Source: Dimorphilus gyrociliatus
Taxonomy: Eukaryota > Annelida > Polychaeta > Dinophilidae
NCBI GenBank assembly: GCA_904063045.1
Contig: CAJFCJ010000014.1
Coordinates: forward strand, 186,001-250,000
Length of the DNA stretch: 64,000 nucleotides
Reading direction: 5' to 3'
The position numbers and the translations under genes were made by a program. The notes beneath the pieces were generated by a model, which saw only the letters and a list, made by a program, of their open reading frames with translations, was not told the origin of the DNA and ran no database searches. Numbering within the stretch: the first letter of the stretch is position 1; each line of letters begins with the position of its first letter. Below are positions 11,801-23,198 of this stretch, one piece after another.

Positions 11801-14800
11801 GGCAACCTTCTGCCCAATGATACCTAAAGGACCAACAGATGAAACAACTCTTCTCTCCCATATAGGAAAGTAAGTATCCATCATTAAACATAATTAAAGT
11901 TTGAATGAATAGAATTTAAAGTCTAATCTTTATCTCATTCTCTTCACAATAGAATCTACTGCGCAGGTATTAATGTTAAACCACTGAACTTGGTTCCTAG
12001 AGTGCAATTCCCTGTCAAACTCGAAACACCTATGATAGCACCCTTCTTTAGATGGGATCATTCAGAAATCAACGAAAATCCAGTTGCCAGTTTGGATGAG
12101 GTTCAAAAAGTTAAACCACACGAAAGATTGATGACAATCAAGAACTTGTACGTTGCCAAAGATTCTTGGCTAAGAAGCCATCAAATCGATGGAAGACTTG
12201 TAGTTCCAGCCACCTATTACATTGACTTGCTTATTGATGTTTACTGCGATTTCAATAACTTGAAGAGAGATGACCCTGCATTGACATTCACCATGAACGA
12301 CTGGCTTATTCATAAAGCTTGCTTCATCCCAAATGAAGGTAAGAAGGAGTGTATAGATAAGAATGACTTGTATTAATGCTGTTGCTGTTTCTTTCCCCTT
12401 TATTAGAATACGTACCTATCCGTTTCCAAGTAACAATCTGCAAGAGATCTGGATATTTTGAAATTTTCGAAAGTAATACAGCAGTTGTTTGCGGTTACTT
12501 CATCCATCATCATTCGAGAAAGAATCATTGGAAGAATGTCGTTAAACATAAGATTATCGAACCCTACAGAGCGTCGAAGAACAAACTTCCCGGTTATAGT
12601 CCCGATGATCCAGAAGTATACAAAAAGGAAGAAATTTATCAATTCGTCGCCAGAGCAGGATACGAATACGGTGAAGCTCTACAACTGATTATCAGCGGAA
12701 AGAAGGACAATTGTTATATTACTTGGAATGGAAATTTGGGTGCTTTCTTGGATGGTATCAATCAATATCAGGCTTTTGTTAATGACATCGATACTATCTA
12801 TATCCCGTACGTTTACAATAAGGTCGAAATCGACTTGTACGAATTAAACTACATAAGAAAGCCTGGTGATGCAATCTATTCTGAAATTGCCGATAGAAGA
12901 GATTACCTCTATTCGGGTGGAGTTAGGATGATTGGAAAGAGATCCGAACATATTAATCGTAAAACTCTTGAACAAAATGCATCATTAAACGTCCAAATGT
13001 ACACTCCATACGCCTCATTCTCCGAAGAAGAAACTTACGATAACTATCAAGCTATAGTTCAAAAGATGCTTAAACTTTTCAATGAAGCCGAAAATAAGAA
13101 AGACGTACAAGAAGAGATTATCCAAATGCTTCATAAATGTAAGTGGACTCATCAGACGCTCGATTTTAATCTATTGGAAAAATTGAGAGATTTATGCGAT
13201 ACGGAAAATACTAAGGTTGATAAAAACAAGATGGCGTCCGTTAAGGATGATTTATTCCTATCAACTTTCATTAGCCAAGACGATATCCTTGAGTATTATT
13301 CGGTCATGGATCAAAACAATTTCAACCCCATAAAATCAATTTTACATTACGGTAATAATTCTATCTGGTCGAATGTATTGGCTTTGAATATGGGCGATTT
13401 AACTCAATTCCAACTGTCTGGTATCTTAACCACGGATGAAAAGAACGACAACTTGAAGAAACTCTTGCAATTTATTAAAACCCCTAAGAATGATTTAACT
13501 CAAAGAGGCAACTTCTTCACCTACGTTAGCGGTCTTTTCTCTACCAGCGAAGATGCCGATGAAGAACTTAAATTCTTATATAACCTAATCCAAGAACGTG
13601 GTGGCTTCCTTTGTATTCACGATTTCACTTGCGATAACGATAAAGTAATCGATACTCTAAACTTCTTCAAGAATCACGAACATGAACATAAAAAGGTTGG
13701 CAGAGAGGAAATGTGCAAGAGATTGCAAGATGTTGGATTTGATATATTCTACGAAAAGCACAACAATTTAACTTCAGTTTTCATTTGCCGTCCAGCAGTT
13801 GAAGTTGAAGAGGAGCCAACCATCATTGATATTACCGATTGCGAGAAATTCTCCTGGTTGGGACCTCTACAAGAAGCCCTTAAGAAAATCGAGAAGCCAG
13901 AAGAAAGAATCTGGTTGATTGCCAGCAAACCAGAGCCAAACGGAGTTCTTGGTCTTATCAAATGTCTTAAGAACGAGGAGAACGGCAACAAGGTTAGATG
14001 CTTGATGAATGGCGATCTCAAGGGACAAAGCCTACCTCCAGAATACATGCCCGGTGGAAGTACATTCAAGAAGATTGTCAAGAGAGATCTTCTTTTGAAT
14101 ATCTACAGAAAAGAAACTCTCGGCTGTGTAACACATAGAGATTTTATGAAGCAAAGAAAGAAGCCGAATTACTCCAAGAACGTCTGTCTTGGTCAAAAAA
14201 CTTTGGGCAACATGTCCAGCTTCTTCTGGTGGAACTTGCCCGAATTTTTGGTTGACGAAAAAATGGCTAGTGAACACGGAATGTTGCCAATAAACGTCCA
14301 CTATTCGGCATTAAACTTCAGAGATGTTATTGTCGCTACTGGAAGACTGAGAGAACAAAAGGCTAGAGGAAACGTTAAGGCTCTCGAGAATAAGATTGGT
14401 TCCGAATTTTCTGGTATTACCGAAAGTGGAAGAAGAGTTATGGGAATTGGAGCAAAGATGACGGCTATCGCATCAAAGGTAATCGCCGCCAATAATATGC
14501 TTTGGGATATTCCCGAAACCATGACATTAGCCGAAGGAGCATCAATTCCTATGGTCTACTTTACCGCTTATTTCGCTTTAATTGTTAAAGCTAAAATGAA
14601 GCCGGATGACGTTGTCCTTATTCATTCAGCAACCAGCGGTGTCGGTATGGCTGCGTTGGAAATTTGTAGACAATTCAAAGTAAAAAAAATTCTTTGTACT
14701 GTTGGTACCGCCGAAAAAGTCAAATTCTTACAAGAACACTACAAAATACCAAAGAGTTACATCTACAACTCCCGTAGCACAGACTTCTTTGATAGAGTTC

Positions 14801-16335
14801 TCGATAAAACTGAGGGAAGAGGTGTCGACATTATTCTCAATTCTCTTTCGGATGAGAAATTGACGCTTTCTTTCCAACTTATGACGAACGGTGGAAGATT
14901 CTGCGAAATTGGTAAGAATGATATCGTTAAGAATACTAAACTTGGTATGTCAACTTTCTTGAACGGTGTCTCCTTCCACGCTATTGTTTTGGAGACAATC
15001 TTGGGCAATGACGAAAACAGCGAATTTATCCAGACTAGAAGCCTATTGGAGAATGGCTTGAAAGATGGCTATGTAAAGCCGTTACCTCTACACATCTTCG
15101 ACATGGAAGGTGCCGAAGAATCGTTTAGATTAATGTCCAGTGGTACCCATATAGGAAAGATTATGATTAAGATTAGAAAAGACGACAAACCAGAAGAATA
15201 CACAAGTAGTTTAGAACGCTTAAGAACCTCAGAGAAGATGTTCTGTATGCCCGACCTGGTTTACATTATCACCGGAGGTTTAGGTGGTCTAGGAAATGAA
15301 TTGGCTAAGGCTCTTCTCAATAGATACGCCTACAAGATTATCTTGACAACGAGACAACCTAAAGTTAAAGGATATAAGAAGAAATTGTATAATCTCTTGT
15401 TCAATATCGAATCTAATGCCCAACTAACAGTTATGAACTACGACGTTAGTAACTACGACGAGGCCGTTCAGTTGTTTGACGAAGCTGACAAATTAGGTAA
15501 AGTTGGTGGTGTTTTCCATTTGGCTGGCTTACTACGTGATGCCGAATTCGCAAATCAAACCCAAGAAACATTTAAGGAAGTTTGCGATGTCAAGATTCTC
15601 GGAACCAAAAATATCGATAAGATAACAAGAGAAAGATACGGAAATGATTTGAAGAGTTTCGTAGTATTCAGTTCATTGGCCAGCGGTTTCGGTAACGCTG
15701 GACAAACTCCTTACGGTTTTGGCAACGCCTTCGCCGATTCGGTTTGCGAGCAGAGATGCGCCGATGGTTTAGCCGGAATGTCAATCCAATGGGGACCAAT
15801 GGCCGAAGTAGGAATGTACGAAGAGACCCTTCAACAAAGAAGGAAACAACTGAGAGAAAAGGGAGTGTCGGGAGCCGAGATTGAAGAATTGATGAATACC
15901 GGTATCTTCCAAGCACAAAGAATGGACTCTTATATGGACAGCTTTGAGAAATTTACTCTTACACCAATGCCAGTTGTCACTAGTTACGTTCTTTCCTCGC
16001 CACTTTTATTGCTCAGTCAAGGCAAAAACGATTTTGAAGTTGGTTTACAAGCTGTAGAAAAAGTACTAGGTTAGTATTTTATTGTCCTTTTAAGTGCTCC
16101 ATTTCCATCTTTTTAAAACTTTACCTTTCCAACAGGTGTAAAATCTTTGGCTGCAATGAAACCCGAGACGAAATTGTCCCAGATGGGTTTGGATTCTATC
16201 ATGGCCTCCGAAATCCATATTATCCTGAGAACCAAAATGGGTATGGAACTAAGTCCAGCTGACGTGAGAAACTTATCGCTCGGTGACATCTTGGCATGCG
16301 GTAAGAAAGAAGAGGAAGAGGAGGAAGAAGAATAG
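8866..16335 (+). CDS. Animal FAS-like polyketide synthase, KS-AT-DH-ER-KR-ACP
   Basis: Eleven exons give 2219 aa: 8866-8995, 9111-9437, 9524-9847, 9929-10159, 10263-10699, 10777-11013, 11080-11502, 11568-11869, 11953-12338, 12407-16069, 16136-16335; all junctions keep frame. It is a cytosolic type I iterative synthase extending acyl chains with malonyl units. KS: Cys162 (SACSSSFQAL), His294 (ETHGTGT), Lys327, His332. AT: Ser583 (GHSHGE), with Lys608 where animal FAS has the malonyl-binding Arg. DH: His880 (SHQIDGRLVVP), with Asp in AFLDGINQY. ER: FRDV motif and a degenerate nucleotide loop HSATSGVG. KR: ITGGLGGLG near residue 1887, Ser2021/2022, Tyr2035 (PYGFGN). ACP: Ser2174 (MGLDSIMAS). The protein ends in an acidic tail with no thioesterase, unlike fatty-acid synthase, which fits animal FAS-like PKSs (AFPKs). 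The DH-to-KR half is one 3.66-kb exon. All key residues of the KS, AT, DH, KR and ACP are present, so it is probably active. Confidence 0.95.
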
Positions 16336-18171
16336 ACTATACTAAGTAAACTAGAAGAAGAAGAGGAGAAAGAAGAAAATTTAAACCAAAAAAAACCAAA
16401 AAAAACCCCAAAAATACATATTTTTTAAGCATCCAAAAAATGGAAACAATAGAAGATATACCTCATTAAAAAAAGAAAAGAAAAAGACTTTGAACAACAA
16501 TAACAACAGTGAGAATATAATAAAGCAACAAAATCCATTTCTCACCATCTGAACATCATCAGCATCATCATTATCGTCGAAACGATTCATTAGAGTTCTT
16601 TTCTTTTTTTGTGTTCTCCCTCTTAATTTCTTTTTGTCAACATAATAACACTTTTTATCAACTGAAACATTGAAAATGGTATATGGGTCTTATGTAGTGT
16701 TAACCAGGCATTTACTACATAAATGACAAACATGAAATATTTAAGTTATTTCCTCAACAAGTGACACTTTTCATCAAAAGACTTATGAAACGCCGATGTT
16801 TTTGAATTGTTCAAAACAACAATAACAACGATAACAACAACAACAACAACAACTGCTATTTGTACATTTTATTGAACGTTTAAAAATGAACAATTACTTT
16901 TTTCGTTTTCTAAAAAATATGTAGCGTCACCAAATATTTTTAAAATGTTCTTTTCTTTCTATTTGTATCGATGGCAGTATAAAGCAATCCCTTCGGAAAA
17001 TTGCTTTTTGTAGATATTTACAACTAATTACGTTATATTCAATTAATTGTCGGCGTGGATGTTGTTACTTTGTCCTGTTTTTCGTTTTTAATACCTTTAT
17101 TTTTTTTTCTTTCCATCCTATTTTAATTCCTATCTCTCTCTACAAATGAAAATATATACTCTTGCGCAATCTGTAACTGTTAGTTTAAGGAAAAGGAGAA
17201 GAGAAAGAAAAAATAAAAAGAAAAGGAATTGGCAGTGAAAGGAAGAAGAAGAAAGAAGAAGAAAAAGTCCATTTTTCCTTTCATCCTGTTTCTTGTATGT
17301 TTTTTATTTTTGTTTTAAACACACTACTGCACTTTTAATGAAATTTACATATTCATGAGATAAATTGAACGTAGAATGTTCTTCTTTAAAATACCAGTCT
17401 TTTCAATAATATTTAATAGGTTTATAATATTAATAATTAGATAGGATTACGAATAAGTGGAAAGGGGAGGGAGAAGACTAGAGTAAGAGAGAGAGAGAGA
17501 GAGAGAGAGAGATACTCCATATATACTGTATATATATACATACATATATTTATAGATTTTACATATAGCACATTATATAGAACGAGCTAATACATTAGAC
17601 ATTAAGAGAGAGACTATTGTATATGATTTTTCCGAGAAAAAAGACGATGAAAAGTTATTAATTGAGCGTTTGAAGCTCAAATTTAATTTTGAATTATTTC
17701 TTCCCTACTTTCTCACCCTTTTTACCTTTCTATATTTATAATCTCAGTTTACAAAAAACTAACGGACACCTTATGAAGAAAAACAAAGCGTAAAAGAAAA
17801 AGAAAAGCTTCCTGGCTTGAAGCTTACATGTCTCTTTCTCGTCTGTTTCGCTGCATTTAAATGATGATAATTATTTAGAATAACTGGAAATATTAACAAA
17901 TTACCCAAATTTCTCATTAAATACTCTCTTCTTCCACTTACACGGTCTATGTGCCATGGGCCAGACGTTAATGTATCATTGCAATATTTAAAAAAAATAC
18001 GTTACAGAACATGCGCAATGCGAACCTTATCAATCAGTTGATCACAATTCAAAAATTCACTTTTAATCCTGGTGTTAACTAGCGATATCTTATCCATTTG
18101 TTGCTTTTTTCATCTAATTCATGACATTACGCATTATTTATTGTTAATATTTTTATTAGAAACATCTAAAC
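16336..18171. other. Noncoding spacer after the PKS
   Basis: A-rich 3' UTR-like sequence follows the stop (TATAATAAAG near 16517), then AT-rich DNA with CAA/AAC repeats around 16825-16852 and a (GA)n run at 17488-17511. No coding exon or RNA gene is evident. Confidence 0.7.
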
Positions 18172-19483
18172 ATGTTCCAGCAAATAAAAGACTGTATGGC
18201 TTTCTGGTCTATGATATTTTTTCTACTAGGTTTCATCTTGTTTCTATGCCGAAAGTTGGAAAATTTAATCAGATCTTTCAAAGTGGGAGAAATCAAAGAA
18301 AAACGTGTTTTAATTACTGGATGCGACAGCGGTAGGTCAAAATTTTTTAACGAGACATAATTAATTAAGATAGTAATCACGTCTTCCCTTTTCTAATTTT
18401 GTAAATGTCTATATATTTGCTTTCTTTCTTTCTTTCCTCTCTTCCAATCAATTCTTCTCTTATTTACCATTCTTTGCGTTCCTCAATAGGTTTTGGTTAT
18501 CAACTCGCAAAAAGGCTGGACTCTAAGGGACTCTACGTTATAGCCCTTTGCTTACACGATCACAGTTGTACTCGGTTAAAATCTGAAAGTTCGTCCAAAC
18601 TAAGAGCATTCCAAGTGGACGTTTCAAAGGAAGAAGAAATTGAACAATTAAAGTGTCTTTTAAGAGAAGAACTAGAAGAGAAGGGACTACATGCTTTAGT
18701 AAACAACGCTGGAATAAGTAGTTCCGAAGCTGTAGCCGAAATCTATTGGTTAAAGGTGGGAGATTTTCAAGAAGTATTTAATGTCAACGTCTATCCAATA
18801 GTTAATTTTTGTAAACAATTTCTACCATATCTAAAAAGAGCTAAAGGGAGGATTGTTAATATGAGTTCAGCAGCAGCAAAATTAGCCGATCCAATTGAAA
18901 CGTCAATACCTTATCTAACAAGTAAATATGCTATGGCTGCTTATTCAGATTCATTAAGGTTTGAATTAGTTTTTCAACAATGCAACTTTCGTCCTTATGC
19001 CCCATCTTTCTTCATTAATACTAACATGATATACCTATGCATTATGTATTTTCTATAGAATTCTTCTGAAATTGAATAACATTCCAGTTAGCGTTCATAT
19101 TATAGAGCCAGGAATGTTTAGGACCAACTTCATGAACAGCCAAGAGATAATGGCTCGCATTTATAAAGGATTAGATAGAATACAAGAAAAGAAGCTTCGA
19201 AAAATATTTACAGATGTTGCCAATGATCAAGGTTTTTATAAAGGAACCTAATTATTTCACAGCAAATCAACGGCTGATTTTCTTTCTCTTATTATTAGCT
19301 AAAACTCTGAGGGAACGGTTGGAGAGAAAATTCCCACCAGACTCAACTCCGGTTATAGACTGCTACGAAAATGCTATTCTCTCTATTTGGCCGAAGAAAC
19401 GCAGTAGTGTAAACGCGAGTGGTTCAATTCTACTTTCATACTGTCCAAGTTGGTTAAGTGACGATATACTATTGGATATTTAA
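18172..19483 (+). CDS. SDR9C-like short-chain dehydrogenase 1
   Basis: Four exons: 18172-18331, 18490-18958, 19059-19231, 19299-19483, with the same intron phases as the next gene. The N-terminus is a hydrophobic anchor (about residues 8-25), as in membrane-bound retinol/hydroxysteroid dehydrogenases. The Rossmann motif is TGCDSGFG (first intron splits it), followed by NNAG, then MSSAAAK and the catalytic YLTSK (Tyr-x-x-x-Lys). The pattern TGCDSGFG matches the SDR9C family (RDH, 17-beta-HSD6, BDH1, DHRS9), which oxidise or reduce alcohols and ketones of retinoids, steroids or hydroxy acids with NAD(P). The actual substrate cannot be read from the sequence. The third donor (CAAG|GTTTTT) is weak but supported by the exon structure of the paralogue. 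It lies 1.8 kb downstream of the PKS on the same strand. Confidence 0.9.
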
Positions 19484-20019
19484 TAAACTGAAAATGGCAC
19501 CGTAAACGAGTAAAAAGGAAGAAACTAGGCTTTTTATTTCTAAAAATAAAATATATGTTTCAATGAAATAATAAAGGATTAGATAAACTAGTTAAAGGAA
19601 ATAATGGCAGCACGTGTTCAATTGTGTTTCCTTTACAACCTTTTGAACATTTTCCGTTTATTGCACGTTTGAAAATAAATTCCAATCAATATCGATTACA
19701 CAGATCCTATCGATAACGCCTGTATGTATATCGGAGGCTTTCTCGTTTTTCTTTTTCCAAATATAAACTATATTTCTGGTTGATTCATGAAGAATTTTTC
19801 TTCTTCTTCTTCTTCTTCTCTACTATTCTTAGGCTATTAGACTTTGAAAGAGGCCAGAGAGATAGAGATAGAAAGAGAGATGTAGAATAGAAAAAAACAA
19901 TAACAAATTACAAAAAGAGGGCTCATTTAAATGACAACGTAATCAATTTTTATATACAGCTGCTGTTCGTAGCCAACTTTGGCTGTATGCTGTGTGTCTG
20001 GCAATTCGTTAACAGTAAT
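19484..20019. other. Intergenic DNA between the tandem SDR genes
   Basis: About 535 bp with AATAAA signals near 19545 and 19570 (3' end of the first SDR gene) and a CTT/TTC microsatellite at 19797-19818. A CACGTG E-box occurs near 19612. An in-frame upstream ATG at 19987 would extend the next protein by 11 residues. Confidence 0.6.
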
Positions 20020-21370
20020 ATGATGAACGAAGCTCTCTTTCTCCTAAGTTTGTCGTTAGCCTGTATAGGCTTATATGGCATTATCCGAAGAGTTGAAAGA
20101 TGGTTTAGGTCAGGTTATATTAAGAACTTTAAAAACAAGCACGTTCTTATAACAGGCTGCGACAGTGGTAAGTCATTCTGTTAAGTAAAAACTTAATTAT
20201 TTGACTTTCCGCCTTATTTCCCTTGACAGGTTTTGGCTACATGCTAGCCAAGAGGTTAGATAAATTAGGTATGCCTGTTACTGCTACTTGCCTTACAGAA
20301 GAAGGATGCGAAAGACTTGAATCTGAATGTTCGGCGAGACTAAAAGCTATCAGTCTCGACGTTACGAATGAAGAAGATGTCAACGATTTAAAGGAATGCC
20401 TAGAATACGAACTACGAGAAAAGGGCCTCTACGCACTTGTTAATAACGCAGGAGTAAGTCAGCCAAGAGTAGTGGCAGAGGTTTATTGGTCAAAGAGAGG
20501 AGATATTAGAGAGGTAATGGACGTGAATTCAACAGCAATGGCAAATATAACTTCCAAGTTTTTGCCATTACTATCAAGGGCAAACGGACGAGTAATTAAC
20601 ATGACATCAGCGAGTATGAGATTACCAAATCCTATTGGTGTTACAATAGCTTATGTTGTAAGTAAAGCTGCCGCATCAGCATTCTCTGATGCTTTCAGGT
20701 AAAAATTCTCGTAATTGATTATTTAATTACATCGTTTAATAGTTTCAGAAAGTCTGTATATACACGACTTATATATATATGTATATTTATATACTGTATA
20801 TAAGTGTGTATACAGAAATATAGAATATTAGGCAATTAACAACTTTTTCCTTTAGAATCTTAATGAAGCTTGACAAAAGGAACGTTTCTTTGCACATAAT
20901 CGAGCCAGGGATGTATAAAACTAGTGTTATGGATATTGAAAGAATAACTAAAGCTTACGAAAGAGGAATAGAAAGGATTCCAGATTCATTTAAACTTAAG
21001 AAGACATTCGAAAAACATTCTGCTAACATAAGTAGGTTTCTTTCTTTCTCTATTTTCCTATCCCCTTCCTATTTCCTTTCTCTCCTTCTCTAACTCTTTG
21101 TCTTTTCTTGCCTTTCACTCCGTTCCTCTCAAAATATGAATATATGAATATTTAATAAATTCTCTTTTATTCGCAGTTCGTAGCCTTCGGGAAAAGTTTA
21201 ATAATTCAGCCTCTTCTAATCTGGACGAAGTCATTGACTACTACGAGCACGCAATCCTATCAAAATATCCGAAGAAAAGGTATAATAAACTGGGAGAGCC
21301 TTCAGTTGTATTATCCTACTTTCCATCAATAATTACTGATAATATCCTATCTAAACCTGCTTTATATTGA
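20020..21370 (+). CDS. SDR9C-like short-chain dehydrogenase 2 (tandem paralogue)
   Basis: Four exons: 20020-20167, 20230-20698, 20856-21031, 21177-21370; exon phases and exon 2 length (469 bp) are identical to the upstream copy, showing tandem duplication. The ATG at 20020 is preferred because it directly precedes the hydrophobic anchor; 19987 is an alternative. Motifs: TGCDSGFG for cofactor binding, NNAG, MTSASMR, and the catalytic YVVSK. The tail motif AILSxxPKKR near the C-terminus is shared with the paralogue. Predicted to be an ER-membrane-anchored NAD(P)-dependent alcohol/ketone oxidoreductase. Divergence between the two copies is large, so the duplication is old and the substrates may differ. 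It could act on retinoid- or steroid-like lipids, or on the neighbouring PKS product; only adjacency supports the latter. Confidence 0.9.
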
Positions 21371-21878
21371 ATTTTAAAAAATATAGAATAATTTCGTTGT
21401 TATTAATAACAATATACAAAAGAACAAATATTTTTCATTCAAATACCAAATAGCTGCTTCTTAGACTCTAATTAAATTTCGAGCTTGGAAACCAAATCTA
21501 TATAGACCTGTTTATTACTTGTTTATGGTGAGAGCTATCCCCTCTGGGCGTCTAACGTCAAAGCAATAATATTGGTATAATATCAATCACTCCTTCTCTT
21601 CACATTCATATTTAATTAGTACTTTTGATAAATTTACAAGGAACGTTGACTCTTTCGAACAATCTAATTAACCGAGGTAAGGAACTTTCTGACGTACTAT
21701 CCGTTGCTTCAACGCTTGTGTACGTTCAACTTTGAGTAAGGCGAAGAGACTAGCATTCGAGCGATAAAGGGAATATCTGATTCGTTATCAATTTCCTTAT
21801 CCCTCGCTTGCGCAGGGAATTTGAATCGAAGGAAGAGAGAAGAGCATCGAATAAATAGAAAAAGAAGCTTGACAAATT
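21371..21878. other. Intergenic DNA upstream of GPCR 1
   Basis: About 500 bp of AT-rich sequence with no visible exon. It should contain the promoter of the first receptor gene, but no clear TATA box stands out. Confidence 0.6.
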
Positions 21879-22796
21879 ATGAATACTTCTATCTCATTTC
21901 GATATGAAAACTATAATTTTTATTTAATCTATACAATTGTGGAGTTGTGTCTTTCGGTTATTGTTTCTATTTGTAATGGGCTATTTATTGCTTCGATACT
22001 TAAAAGTAAGAAATTATGGACAATAGCCAACTCTTTTGTATTATCATTAGCAGTTGCAGATCTTATTGTTGGACCAGCTCTTCTTTACGAGTCTTTATTC
22101 CTCTTCTACCCACAACTTGGTGATAAATGGCCCACTTGTATATTGCGATTCTCCATCCTCGTCTCCTCTTTATGTAGCTCTATTCTATCGAATGTTTGCA
22201 TAAGTGTTGATCGGTTTATCGCCATAACTCAACCTCTCTATTATTTTACAATGCTTACTAAGAAGAAAGCAATTCTAATGATAGCATTTGCTTGGTGTTA
22301 TATGCCTATATGGTATCTTTTCGTACTGTTTGGCTGGAATACATGGAATCCATCGTTAGACTGTAATAACTATTTGCTCTATCATCCGAAGCCTTTCCAA
22401 TATGGCCTGGTTTTCACATTGATCTCTGGAGTTGCCATTAATTGGATCCTTTATTATAGGGTAATAAGAATTGGATTCAAAGTTGGAGCACAAATAATGG
22501 TTCAAAAGAAGATGGCTAAGAACTTTAAGAGAACTTACCTACAAATGGTTATATTGATACTATTTATAATATGCTGGTTTCCCTATACAGTTATAGCGAT
22601 AATAAGAGTTTTAACAAAATTCGAGGTTACGCTAATTAAAGATATTTGCATTATGATAGGCTATTTCAATTCAGCGATGAACTGGCTGGTTTATGTCTTC
22701 AAAAGTAAAGATTTTCGAATAGCATTTTTTAGGTTATTAAAAGTGAAATTTGTATCAAATAGAGTAGAGTCTCTAACCATAGCAACGGATAATTAG
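21879..22796 (+). CDS. Class A (rhodopsin-like) GPCR 1, orphan
   Basis: An intronless 305-aa receptor with seven hydrophobic segments. It has a short N-terminus with a possible N-glycosylation site (Asn2). Landmarks: Asn33 in TM1, Asp61 in TM2 (LAVADL), Cys87 before TM3, Asp111-Arg112-Phe113 in place of DRY, a TM4 Trp, and CWFPY in TM6. TM7 reads NSAMNWLVY, so the NPxxY proline is replaced by Trp. The short extracellular ends and overall pattern resemble amine, adenosine or lipid-type receptors, but no ligand can be assigned. Both activation-critical motifs DRY and NPxxY are modified, which may alter signalling. The start at 21879 gives a complete TM1 with no upstream in-frame alternative of note. 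A second, very different receptor gene lies about 400 bp downstream. Confidence 0.9.
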   Translation: MNTSISFRYENYNFYLIYTIVELCLSVIVSICNGLFIASILKSKKLWTIANSFVLSLAVADLIVGPALLYESLFLFYPQLGDKWPTCILRFSILVSSLCSSILSNVCISVDRFIAITQPLYYFTMLTKKKAILMIAFAWCYMPIWYLFVLFGWNTWNPSLDCNNYLLYHPKPFQYGLVFTLISGVAINWILYYRVIRIGFKVGAQIMVQKKMAKNFKRTYLQMVILILFIICWFPYTVIAIIRVLTKFEVTLIKDICIMIGYFNSAMNWLVYVFKSKDFRIAFFRLLKVKFVSNRVESLTIATDN

Positions 22797-22961
22797 AAAC
22801 AAAAAAGGGGACGTTGAATCATCTCCACTTGAGATAAATAAGGCGAAAAAACGAATATAAATTGTACAAACAGTTATATCTAAACTGCATGTATGGACTT
22901 TTATATTATAATAAACATTTAGAGAGCGTTGCAATCGCAATGTATAAATCATTGACATACA

Positions 22962-23168
22962 CCTCCTCTCTCTCTCTCTGTTGCTCAGTTGTTCTTGTAC
23001 GCTCTCTCTTTTTCTCTCTCTCTCCTTTACTTGTTTTTGTGCTTGCTCTCACTGTTTCTTTCCCTCTCCTCTTTCTATCTCTATCTACTTTTCCTCTTCT
23101 ACTTCTTCTTCTTCTCCCTTTATCCTTAATCCTCTTCTTTTGTTTCTTCTCTAATATCCTCCAAGAAG
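22962..23168 (+). repeat. Long pyrimidine (CT) tract upstream of GPCR 2
   Basis: Roughly 200 bp of almost pure C/T on this strand ends about 30 bp before the ATG at 23199. Such tracts can form triplex or open structures and may serve as promoter or 5' UTR elements. Here it could also be a plain microsatellite expansion. Its adjacency to a start codon is the only hint of function. Confidence 0.7.
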
Positions 23169-23198
23169 AAAGTCTGATAAGGAATTTGCTTAATTAAA

